Assembly: GCF_037440165.1 (NCBI RefSeq)
Contig: NZ_JBBIUQ010000037.1
Coordinates: 1-27,186, forward strand
Reading direction: 5' to 3'
From: Ignavibacterium sp037440165
Lineage (GTDB): Bacteria; Bacteroidota; Ignavibacteria; Ignavibacteriales; Ignavibacteriaceae
Length of the DNA stretch: 27,186 nt
The notes under the pieces were generated by a model. It was not told the DNA's origin, made no database searches, and saw nothing but the letters and a program-made list of their open reading frames with translations. Below, in pieces: positions 14,737 to 21,851 of the stretch. How positions within the stretch are numbered: the stretch's first letter is position 1; each line of letters begins with the position of its first letter. The position numbers and the translations under genes were made by a program.

Positions 14737-16998
14737 TTAATTTTTCTGACTTTTTGCTATCAGGTTCAATGCACTTCCTGCTTTAAACCACTCAATTTGT
14801 GATGCATTCATTGTATGATTAAGCAAGATTTCATCCTGAGTGCCATCAGAATTTTTTACAATCATCTTAACTGGTTTTTCAGGTGCAAGCTCTGAAATAA
14901 AGATTGTGACCCTGTCTTCTTCTTTTATCTTATCATAATCTTTCGGATCAGCGAAAGTAAGCGGCAGCATTCCCTGTTTCTTCAGATTTGTTTCGTGAAT
15001 TCTCGCAAAGCTTTTTACAATAATTGCTTTTCCACCTAAATATCTTGGTTCCATTGCTGCATGTTCACGGGAAGAACCTTCGCCATAATTTTCATCACCA
15101 ATGACAACCCAGCCAATGCCGTTTGCTTTGTATTCTCTGGCAACTTCAGGAACTGATTTGTATTCGCCTGTAAAAATATTTTTTGTTTTACCTGCATCAC
15201 CGGTGAACGCATTTATAGCTCCAAGAAACATATTATTAGAAATGTTGTCAAGATGTCCGCGATATTTCAACCAGGGACCAGCCATTGAAATATGATCTGT
15301 TGTACACTTACCTGATACTTTGAGAAGCACTGGAAAATCAACAAAATCTTTTCCGTCCCATGGCTCAAATGGTTGGAGTAATTGCAAGCGGTCACTCTTT
15401 GGATCAACTTTTACTTCAATTGAACTGCCATCTTCTGCGGGAGGAATGAATCCACTGCTTCCTTCATCAAAACCATTTGGAGGAAGTTCCTCACCAAATG
15501 GTGGATCAAGTTTTACTTTCTCACCTTTTTCATTTACTAATTCATCAGTAATCGGATTGAAAGATAAACTTCCTCCAATTGCAAGTGCAGTTGTAATTTC
15601 GGGTGAAGCAACGAATGCTAATGTTTCTGGATTACCATCATTTCTTTTTGCAAAGTTTCTGTTAAATGATGTTACGATTGTATTTCTTTCACCTGTTTTT
15701 ATATCCATTCTTTTCCACATACCGATACAGGGTCCGCAAGCATTGGCAAGAATTAAACCACCAATGTCAGTTAGGATTTTTAGTTGTCCATCTCTTTCAA
15801 TCGTTGCTCTTACCTTCTCAGAACCAGGTGTTATTGTAAATTGAGATTTTGCTTTAAGACCTTTAGCCAAAGCTTGTTTTGCAATACTCGCACTTCTGTC
15901 AATATCTTCATAACTTGAATTTGTGCAGCTTCCAATCAATGCAACTGAAATATTATCCGGATAATTTTCTTTTTTAACAGCTTCTTTCATTTTAGAAATT
16001 GGCCAGGCTTTATCAGGTGTGAAGGGTCCGTTTAAGTGCGGTTCGAGTTCATCGAGATTAATTTCAACAATTTGGTCATAATATTTTTCAGGATGTTCAA
16101 ATACTTCCTTGTCAGCGCAAAGTTCATCAGCAAGTCCTTCTGCAAGTGCGGCAACATCAGCACGTTTTGTAATTCTTAAGTAAGAAGACATTTTTTCATC
16201 GAAAGGAAAAACTGAAGTTGTTGCACCAATTTCAGCACCCATATTACAAATAGTTGCTTTACCAGTGCAAGAAATTGAGTTCGTTCCTTCGCCAAAATAT
16301 TCAACAATTGCACCTGTTCCACCTTTAACTGTAAGAATTCCCGCCAATTTAAGTATAACATCTTTGGGTGAAGTCCAGCCGTTTAATTTACCAGTTAATT
16401 TAACACCAATAAGTTTAGGCCATTTTAATTCCCAAGGCATTCCTGCCATAACATCAACAGCATCTGCACCACCAACACCGATTGCAATCATTCCAAGTCC
16501 ACCGGCATTCGGAGTGTGTGAATCGGTTCCAATCATCATTCCTCCGGGAAATGCATAATTTTCAAGTACAACCTGATGAATAATTCCAGCGCCTGGTTTC
16601 CAGAATCCTATTCCATATTTTTTTGAAATACTTTCAAGAAAATCGTAAACCTCTTTATTCTCTTCCTGCGCTCTTAATAAATCATCCTTTGCACCAACCT
16701 GAGCTTGAATGAGATGGTCACAGTGTACAGTTGAAGGAACTGCAGTTTTCTTTCTGCCAGAGGACATAAATTGAAGTAGAGCCATTTGCGCAGTTGCGTC
16801 TTGCATTGCAACACGATCTGGAGCTAATTCAACATAGTCTTTGCCTCTTACAAATTCTTTCTTGGGTTTTTCCCAAAGATGAGTGTATAAAACTTTCTCG
16901 GCATAAGTCATCGGGCGTTTAAGAACTTTTCTCGCATCAGATAGTTTGTTTCTAAAGCCGGAGTAAAAATATTTTATCATATCAAAGTTGGCTGTCAT
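14737..16998 (-). CDS. acn: aconitate hydratase, mitochondrial type
   Basis: TCA-cycle enzyme that interconverts citrate and isocitrate in the cytoplasm. It has 753 aa, the length of the mitochondrial-type family. All three [4Fe-4S] ligands are present: Cys358 (GSCTNSSYEDI), Cys421 and Cys424 (ANACGPCIGMW). Substrate-binding motifs include MQDATAQMAL (65-74), GTDSHTPNAGGLG (157-169), NFAKRNDGNPETLAF and, in the C-terminal swivelling domain, GDENYGEGSSREHAAMEPRYLGG-type residues. AAAGG precedes ATG 16998. It is monocistronic as far as visible, divergent from the pilin-like cluster and convergent with the MarR gene. Nothing looks odd. Confidence 0.97.
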   Translation of the reverse strand: MTANFDMIKYFYSGFRNKLSDARKVLKRPMTYAEKVLYTHLWEKPKKEFVRGKDYVELAPDRVAMQDATAQMALLQFMSSGRKKTAVPSTVHCDHLIQAQVGAKDDLLRAQEENKEVYDFLESISKKYGIGFWKPGAGIIHQVVLENYAFPGGMMIGTDSHTPNAGGLGMIAIGVGGADAVDVMAGMPWELKWPKLIGVKLTGKLNGWTSPKDVILKLAGILTVKGGTGAIVEYFGEGTNSISCTGKATICNMGAEIGATTSVFPFDEKMSSYLRITKRADVAALAEGLADELCADKEVFEHPEKYYDQIVEINLDELEPHLNGPFTPDKAWPISKMKEAVKKENYPDNISVALIGSCTNSSYEDIDRSASIAKQALAKGLKAKSQFTITPGSEKVRATIERDGQLKILTDIGGLILANACGPCIGMWKRMDIKTGERNTIVTSFNRNFAKRNDGNPETLAFVASPEITTALAIGGSLSFNPITDELVNEKGEKVKLDPPFGEELPPNGFDEGSSGFIPPAEDGSSIEVKVDPKSDRLQLLQPFEPWDGKDFVDFPVLLKVSGKCTTDHISMAGPWLKYRGHLDNISNNMFLGAINAFTGDAGKTKNIFTGEYKSVPEVAREYKANGIGWVVIGDENYGEGSSREHAAMEPRYLGGKAIIVKSFARIHETNLKKQGMLPLTFADPKDYDKIKEEDRVTIFISELAPEKPVKMIVKNSDGTQDEILLNHTMNASQIEWFKAGSALNLIAKSQKN

Positions 16999-17033
16999 AA
17001 AAAACCTTTCAATTTTTATTTACATACCTTGTA

Positions 17034-17041
17034 CAAAAATA
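17034..17041 (-). promoter_or_regulatory. candidate -7 box (TAnnTTTG) for aconitase
   Basis: Minus-strand TATTTTTG, 36 bases before the ATG, matches the Bacteroidota -7 consensus. No clear -33 element. Confidence 0.35.
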
Positions 17042-17227
17042 AAAAAATTATCTGTCTGTTGAAGTGTAGTTTGTTTCAAAGTAAAAAATTACGGGTAAAA
17101 TTTTCCATCAAAACCATTTTATCAAAAATCATATTGGTAAAATCACTAAAAATTAAATAAAAAGAATGTTGATTGAAGGAATAATTGTTGAATACTCAGG
17201 TTTTCACAAATCTATTTGAGATGAATT

Positions 17228-17659
17228 ATGAACCTATGACAGTCTCTATTTGCAATTGGTGCTTTGACAATTTTATCCCTATCAATATTAAGAGTAAACA
17301 ATAATATTCTAAGCACGGACGAAACTGTAATGGATTCAAAAATTGGAATTCTTGCAACTTCAATCGGAACTTCATTGATTGAGGAGGCAAGCAAACTCGC
17401 TTTTGATGAGAATACCAGAACTGATCCTGTCAATAGTTTATCATTATTAACACCATCTTTGTCTTTAGGACAAGAAGTAACTGGTGTATTTGATGATTTT
17501 GATGATTATAATAATTACACACAGAATGATACTATTTATTCCATTCCATTTCGCACAGTGTGCAGAGTTACTTACACAGAACCTTCCAATCCTGATGGAA
17601 CAACATCAAACCGAACATGGCACAAAAAGCTAACTGTTAAAATTTCAAGCGACTTTTAG
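17228..17659 (+). CDS. pilin-like membrane-anchored protein with TGA at codon 4
   Basis: First of three pilin-like genes. The frame from ATG 17228 reads Met-Asn-Leu-TGA and then QSLFAIGALTILSLSILRVN, a hydrophobic anchor, followed by a soluble part (about residues 40-143) with SKIGILATSIGTSLIEEASKLAFDEN and a beta-rich C-terminus. If the TGA stands for GGA the start is MNLG followed by the anchor, a short leader with Gly at the cleavage position. A TTG at 17264 could start a 131-aa protein but would cut the anchor in half and lacks a ribosome site. The canonical Glu5 of type IV pilins is absent. I recognise no named family; the prepilin reading rests on architecture and on the next two genes. 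The lesion may be a base-call error, a dead gene or readthrough. Confidence 0.65.
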
Positions 17660-17724
17660 CGAGATACTTTAGAACTATCAACGATTTATAGCTATTGGTA
17701 TTTCAGATAAGAAAGAGGTAACAA

Positions 17725-18324
17725 ATGGGTTACAGTACAATTTTGGATATTCTTGCTTCAATTGTAATGGGCGGAATCTTGCTAAATACAGTATTACAAC
17801 TAAGTGACTCCGCAGCAGAAAAAACATATAATTACAGTGGTGAACTCTCTCTTCAGCAAAATTTAGCCACTGTAGCTCAAGTAATTGAATATGATTTCCG
17901 CAAAATGGGATATTGTGCTCACTGGCAGAACTTCCCCGATCCTTCAAAAGCTATTGCTGAGGCTGATTCATCAAGCATAAAGTTTTATACCGATTATGAT
18001 AATGATGGAGATATTGATTCGATCAGATATTATCTTGGATCTCCATCTGAATTGTTAAGCACACCAAATCCACGGGACAGATTATTATATCGGGTTATAA
18101 ATAACCAACCTGTTAATGAAGTAAATCTCGGTATCACTCAGTTTTATCTCATTTATTTTGATGCTCTAGGTGATACGGTTCATCCTCCGATTGCGAATCC
18201 GGGAATAATCAGCTCATACGAAATAAATATAAGAGTAGAAAGTGTTTATGCGTACGATGAAAAATATTCATCGGCTTACTGGAGACAAATCCGATTAGTT
18301 GCACGAAACTTAAAAAACAGATAG
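17725..18324 (+). CDS. minor-pilin-like protein (PilW/GspJ-like architecture)
   Basis: Second gene of the cluster, 199 aa. It begins MGYSTILDILASIVMGGILLNTVLQL: a very short leader with Gly2, then a roughly 20-residue hydrophobic helix. Next comes an amphipathic stretch, LSLQQNLATVAQVIEYDFRKMGY, that resembles the conserved LQ..IR.AGY-type region of PilW/GspJ minor pilins. The rest is a beta-rich soluble domain (SSIKFYTDYDNDGDIDSIRYYL, with an acidic DNDGD stretch that could bind calcium). GAGG precedes ATG 17725. The stop overlaps the ribosome site of the next gene, so the two are coupled. Export and anchoring in the inner membrane are likely; incorporation into a pilus is inference. No assembly ATPase or prepilin peptidase is in the window. 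Confidence 0.75.
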   Translation: MGYSTILDILASIVMGGILLNTVLQLSDSAAEKTYNYSGELSLQQNLATVAQVIEYDFRKMGYCAHWQNFPDPSKAIAEADSSSIKFYTDYDNDGDIDSIRYYLGSPSELLSTPNPRDRLLYRVINNQPVNEVNLGITQFYLIYFDALGDTVHPPIANPGIISSYEINIRVESVYAYDEKYSSAYWRQIRLVARNLKNR

Positions 18325-18336
18325 GAGGAAAATGCT

Positions 18337-19572
18337 ATGAGTGGTAAAGCAATGTTACTTTTAATATCCGGCTTCACAATGTTAATGATGGTTGTTGCTA
18401 ATAACTTTAACACTGTTTCAGGTAGAGTAACAGATAATTATGTAGATTACTTTAACAAAACTACATCTCATAATATTGCAATAAGCGGTGCCAATATGGC
18501 CGCAAATCTTCTCTTCCTTGATTCAACCTGGGACGCTGGTATTCCAAATAAAGATTATCAGGGAGGAAAATTAAATGTTGATGTACAAACGATTGACGCT
18601 TATAAAAACATAAATCGAATTACCTCAATTGGAATTTTTAGAAAAGATACCAGCAAAGTAGAGGTTACATTTGCACCAAGTAAATTTTCGAAGTTTGCAT
18701 ACTATTCAATTTATGAAGGAACAAATATCTGGTGGATGAATAAAGATACTGTTTGGGGTCCTTTTCATACTCAGGACAAATTAAGGGCATATCGTCATCC
18801 GGTTTTTTATGGTAAAGCAAGCTCAAAAGGTGGACTGCAATACTACACAAACCAGGCAACTGATAAACCATATTTTTATGCTGGTTACGAGCAAGGTGTT
18901 GATCTTCCATTACCAACTAATGGTGTGACAGCACTAAAAACTCCAGCTCAGAATAATGGTTTATATTTCAATGGAAATAATGCTGGTCAGGGAACTGTTT
19001 ATTTGAAATTTAATGGAGATTATCTTCTTTATAGATATTCGACAATGACTCCTTTCGACAGTGTTCATTTACCAACTGCAGCACCTAATGGAGTTATTTA
19101 TGTTGACAACGGTGTTGCACGAATTCAGGGAACAGTTAAAGGTGCTTATACTATTGCTTGTTCCGGAACTTCAAGCGGTAAAGGGACAATATGGCTTGAT
19201 GATGATATCGTTTATTCAAAAGATCCGAGAACTGACCCAACTTCAACCGACATGTTAGGAATCGTTGCTCAAAGCAATGTTTGGATTACTGATAATACTC
19301 CCAACAGAAGCGATATAAATATTCATGCTTCTATTTATGTACAAAATGGTGGATTTGGTGCTGAAAAATATGGTACCAGACCTGTGAGCGGTACCATAAA
19401 TTTGTTAGGAGGAATAATTCAAAATACCAGACAAGCAGTTGGAACTTTTAATAATGGAGTAATAAAAACCGGATTCAGCAAATCGTACAGATACGATACA
19501 AGATTTATGACTGCTTCTCCGCCTTTCTTTCCCGGCACCGGAGGTTATGAAATTGTATCCTGGTATGAGTAA
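18337..19572 (+). CDS. large pilin-like or secretion-associated anchored protein
   Basis: Third gene of the cluster, 411 aa. The N-terminus MSGKAMLLLISGFTMLMMVVANNF is a short leader plus hydrophobic helix, like its two neighbours, followed by a helical segment (VDYFNKTTSHNIAISGANMAANLLFLD) like the start of PilX/GspK-type proteins. From about residue 120 it is all beta-like: GTNIWWMNKDTVWGPFHTQDKLRAY, then repeated NGVIYVDNGVARIQGTVKG and GTIWLDDDIVY units, suggesting a beta-helix or similar fold that displays a surface. I do not recognise a named family with confidence; it recalls uncharacterised proteins found beside pilins. AGGAGG 9 bases upstream of ATG 18337 overlaps the previous stop. 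The gene ends at a strong terminator. Confidence 0.75.
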   Translation: MSGKAMLLLISGFTMLMMVVANNFNTVSGRVTDNYVDYFNKTTSHNIAISGANMAANLLFLDSTWDAGIPNKDYQGGKLNVDVQTIDAYKNINRITSIGIFRKDTSKVEVTFAPSKFSKFAYYSIYEGTNIWWMNKDTVWGPFHTQDKLRAYRHPVFYGKASSKGGLQYYTNQATDKPYFYAGYEQGVDLPLPTNGVTALKTPAQNNGLYFNGNNAGQGTVYLKFNGDYLLYRYSTMTPFDSVHLPTAAPNGVIYVDNGVARIQGTVKGAYTIACSGTSSGKGTIWLDDDIVYSKDPRTDPTSTDMLGIVAQSNVWITDNTPNRSDINIHASIYVQNGGFGAEKYGTRPVSGTINLLGGIIQNTRQAVGTFNNGVIKTGFSKSYRYDTRFMTASPPFFPGTGGYEIVSWYE

Positions 19573-19595
19573 ACTCTTAATAATCATTTGATTTT

Positions 19596-19632
19596 AATAC
19601 AGTGAAAGTTTATTCTTTCACTGTATTTTTTT
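19596..19632 (+). terminator. rho-independent terminator of the pilin-like cluster
   Basis: A perfect 13-bp stem (AATACAGTGAAAG / CTTTCACTGTATT), a 6-base loop and an immediate T-run. It lies 24 bases past the stop at 19572 and separates the cluster from the response regulator. Confidence 0.92.
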
Positions 19633-19663
19633 ATCCGTTTGTAAATTCTAAGGATTATTTGCT

Positions 19664-21028
19664 GTGAAGAACACAATTCTTATCGTCGATGATGAAGTTT
19701 CCTATCTTGAGTTATTAAAATCAATTCTTATACAAGAAGGCTATGAAAATGTAATAGCCGAATCCAATCCTCTCAATGTTGAAAATATACTTGAGACTCG
19801 AGATGTTGATTTAATTCTTCTCGATATTTACATGCCTGAAATGAGCGGACTTGAACTTCTCGAAAAGATTTATCCAAAATATCCTAACATTCCCGTTATA
19901 ATTGTTACTGCCGTTGATGACAAAAATCTGGCAATGAAAGCTGTTGAATTCGGAGCTTATGAATTTATTGTTAAACCGCCGGAAACTGATAGACTCTTCC
20001 TCACAATAAAACGTGCACTAAATTATAAACTGCTTGAAAAAGAAAGAGATGTTTTAAGAGACAATCTTATTGAAGTTAAAACTGAACCTAAGCAGCGTTA
20101 TGAAGAAATAATCGCTGGCTCTGAACTGATGACTAAAGTTTTTAATCTTGTTGAGATATTTGCACCAACAGATGAAATAATTCTCATTACAGGAGAAACA
20201 GGCACAGGGAAAGATTTAATTGCAAAAAAAATTCATCAACTTTCCTATCGTCGTGATAAACCGTTTGTTGCTGTTAATATGGCTTCAATTTCGGGAACTT
20301 TGTTTGAAAGTGAATTATTCGGACATCTGAAAGGATCGTTCACCGGTGCTATAAGTGATAAACAAGGATATTTTGAAGCTGCAAATGGAGGAACAATTTT
20401 CCTTGATGAAATTGGCGAACTCCCAAAAGAATTGCAGGGCAAACTTTTAAGAGTAATTCAGTACAGTGAGATTTACAGAATCGGAAGTTCTCAGCCAATA
20501 AAACTTGATATTAGAATTATTGCTGCAACAAATAAAGATTTGCTTGAAGAAGTTCAGAAAGGAAATTTCCGCGCCGATTTATATTACAGATTAAACAGAG
20601 GTTACATTTATCTGCCTCCTTTAAGAAAAAGAGGCGAAGATATAATTCTGCTTGCAAACCATTTTATCAAAATTGCTAATCAGAAATATGATAAAAACAT
20701 TATAGGACTTTCACGAAAAGCCATCAACCAATTGCGGCATTATACATTCCCAGGCAATGTAAGAGAACTTGAAAATATTATTTTCAATTCTGTAATGAAG
20801 AGTGAAGATAATCAAAAGCTTGAATCAATCGACTTGCCTAAAGATTTCTTAGCTAAAAAAGCTGATGAATCCATTACCAATCTTATTTCATTGGAAGAAA
20901 TGGAGAAGAATCATATTCTTTATGTAATGGCTCAGGTAGATAATAATGTTACAAGAGCCGCTAATATTCTTGGGATGAGTGAACGATCGCTGCAAAGAAA
21001 GCTGAAGAAAATAAAAGAACAACTCTAA
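19664..21028 (+). CDS. sigma-54-dependent response regulator (NtrC family)
   Basis: Transcription activator of 454 aa in the full REC-AAA+-Fis layout. The receiver has Asp9/Asp10, phospho-acceptor Asp54 (LLDIYMPEMSG), Thr82 and Lys104. The AAA+ domain has Walker A GETGTGKD (177-184), the sigma-54 contact loop as GSFTGA (224-229; Ser for the commonest Ala, seen in many active members), Walker B GGTIFLDEIGELP (242-254) and the arginine-finger segment around FRADLYYRLN. The C-terminal helix-turn-helix is VTRAANILGMSERSLQRKLKK. Phosphorylation should drive ATP-dependent opening of sigma-54 promoters. The start is GTG 19664 with AAGGAT 8 bases before. No histidine kinase is adjacent. Position suggests it controls the pilin-like cluster, the small gene after it, or both. 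Confidence 0.95.
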   Translation: MKNTILIVDDEVSYLELLKSILIQEGYENVIAESNPLNVENILETRDVDLILLDIYMPEMSGLELLEKIYPKYPNIPVIIVTAVDDKNLAMKAVEFGAYEFIVKPPETDRLFLTIKRALNYKLLEKERDVLRDNLIEVKTEPKQRYEEIIAGSELMTKVFNLVEIFAPTDEIILITGETGTGKDLIAKKIHQLSYRRDKPFVAVNMASISGTLFESELFGHLKGSFTGAISDKQGYFEAANGGTIFLDEIGELPKELQGKLLRVIQYSEIYRIGSSQPIKLDIRIIAATNKDLLEEVQKGNFRADLYYRLNRGYIYLPPLRKRGEDIILLANHFIKIANQKYDKNIIGLSRKAINQLRHYTFPGNVRELENIIFNSVMKSEDNQKLESIDLPKDFLAKKADESITNLISLEEMEKNHILYVMAQVDNNVTRAANILGMSERSLQRKLKKIKEQL

Positions 21029-21034
21029 CAATCC

Positions 21035-21069
21035 TGTCGTAATCGCCAAATCCGCCGCCAGAAATGTCG
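21035..21069 (+). promoter_or_regulatory. candidate enhancer (UAS) for the sigma-54 activator
   Basis: A GC-rich block in an AT-rich gap holds four related half-sites: TGTCG (21035-21039), CGCCA (21044-21048), CGCCA (21056-21060) and TGTCG (21065-21069), the outer pairs each separated by 4 bases. TGTCG-N4-CGCCA is an imperfect dyad (TGKCG). It ends about 70 bases upstream of the sigma-54-like promoter, a usual enhancer distance. Confidence 0.4.
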
Positions 21070-21140
21070 CTTGATTTTTGATGCGGGTCATTCCTATAGT
21101 AAATCAATAAATATTAAAGGGAATTTCACATAAAAGATTT

Positions 21141-21156
21141 TTGCACACCTTTTGCG
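21141..21156 (+). promoter_or_regulatory. candidate sigma-54 (-24/-12) promoter
   Basis: TTGCACACCTTTTGCG matches TGGCACGnnnnTTGCw at 10 of 12 fixed positions with exact spacing. The misses are the first G of the -24 GG, the G at position 7 and the final W. It lies 30 bases before the ATG of the small gene at 21186 and follows the sigma-54 activator gene. Confidence 0.45.
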
Positions 21157-21185
21157 TAACTAATGGTAAAAAACGGAGTATATAT

Positions 21186-21335
21186 ATGAACCTTTCATTA
21201 AGCCGCTCACAGTCCAAGGATAATTTTAAGATAGGAAATGTTTTTGCAAAGGAAAGACCGAATGATTTTTCAGTTATTATGAAGTTTGTAATAGTTACAA
21301 CTTTATTCTTTTCAATTGCAGTAATGATTTTTTGA
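21186..21335 (+). CDS. 49-residue predicted tail-anchored membrane peptide
   Basis: Small gene starting at ATG 21186, with GGAG at 21175-21178 (7-base spacing). The frame stays open upstream to a start at 21141, but that would begin inside the promoter candidate and lacks a ribosome site. The product has a polar N-terminal half (SLSRSQSKDNFKIGNVFAKERPND) and a single C-terminal hydrophobic helix (VIMKFVIVTTLFFSIAVMIF) that reaches the last residue, so it should sit in the inner membrane with its N-terminus free. I recognise no family. It ends one base before the stop of the opposing GroES-like gene. The layout suggests that the adjacent activator switches it on. Translation is likely but unproven. 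Confidence 0.55.
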   Translation: MNLSLSRSQSKDNFKIGNVFAKERPNDFSVIMKFVIVTTLFFSIAVMIF

Positions 21336-21336
21336 G

Positions 21337-21711
21337 CTACTCAAAAAGATCTTCATTCCTTATAAGAAGTAAAATAGCTGAATGAGGAACGATTAAATAT
21401 TTTTCTTTATCGAATTCTATTTCATACGCTTCTTTTCTTAAAAATATAGCTAAATCCCCTTCCCTTGCCTGCAAAGGTATATACTTAACTTTTTCTTCTG
21501 TTGATTTCCAAGGTTCATCTTCTGGTGGTGCAGAGGTTGCATAACCCGGACCAACTTTAATCACATATCCGCTTTGAATTTTTTCTTTTTCAGTAACTCC
21601 CGGTGGAAGGTAAAGTCCGCTTGCAGTCCGGCTTTCGTCACTTTCAGGTTTTATTAAAACTCTGTCACCAACTACAATAAATCTCTGAATATTTTTTATA
21701 TCCACATTCAT
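21337..21711 (-). CDS. GroES-like co-chaperonin paralogue
   Basis: Cpn10/GroES-fold protein of 124 aa, longer than the usual 95-100. VGDRVLIKPESDESRTASGLYLP is the GroES opening and mobile-loop region, with Ser-Gly-Leu-Tyr-Leu in place of the common Gly-Gly-Ile-Val/Ile-Leu anchor for GroEL. SGYVIKVGPG is the matching mid-strand. About 20 extra residues (YATSAPPEDEPWKSTEEKVKYIP) sit where GroES has its roof hairpin. The remainder (REGDLAIFLRKEAYEIEFDKEKYLIVPHSAILLLI) follows the family. There is no groEL beside it, so this is probably a second, orphan copy; whether it still caps GroEL is unknown. It is divergent from the methyltransferase/GT4 unit. Confidence 0.88.
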   Translation of the reverse strand: MNVDIKNIQRFIVVGDRVLIKPESDESRTASGLYLPPGVTEKEKIQSGYVIKVGPGYATSAPPEDEPWKSTEEKVKYIPLQAREGDLAIFLRKEAYEIEFDKEKYLIVPHSAILLLIRNEDLFE

Positions 21712-21736
21712 TCTAATTCCTTTAATCTTTCTGTTG

Positions 21737-21744
21737 CAAAATTA
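21737..21744 (-). promoter_or_regulatory. candidate -7 box (TAnnTTTG) for the GroES-like gene
   Basis: Minus-strand TAATTTTG, 26 bases before the ATG, matches the Bacteroidota -7 consensus. No CIRCE-type heat-shock operator is seen. Confidence 0.35.
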
Positions 21745-21798
21745 AAAAACATTTCCCCCTTTTGCTGTGATAAAAGAAATCCAGAAAAGCCAAAGTTT

Positions 21799-21821
21799 AA
21801 TTACAAACAATATTTGTAATT
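21799..21821. promoter_or_regulatory. dyad overlapping a promoter, possible operator
   Basis: A perfect inverted repeat AATTACAAA-N5-TTTGTAATT in the divergent gap. Its right arm overlaps the TAATTTTG box of the plus-strand gene pair, the position expected of a repressor site. No T-run follows, so it is not a terminator. Confidence 0.4.
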
Positions 21822-21824
21822 TTG
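21817..21824 (+). promoter_or_regulatory. candidate -7 box (TAnnTTTG) for the methyltransferase/GT4 pair
   Basis: TAATTTTG, 28 bases before ATG 21852, matches the Bacteroidota -7 consensus. It is partly covered by the AATTACAAA dyad. Confidence 0.4.
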
Positions 21825-21851
21825 TCAACTAGATAAACTCAGAGTTTGTAT

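Noticed and set aside
15320..15844. 174-codon plus-strand ORF inside aconitase
   Set aside because: Shadow of a very well conserved enzyme on the minus strand; no ribosome site or family motif.
17264..17659. TTG start at 17264 as the true start of the first pilin-like gene
   Set aside because: It begins in the middle of the hydrophobic anchor and has no ribosome site; ATG 17228 in the same frame gives a complete anchor apart from the TGA.
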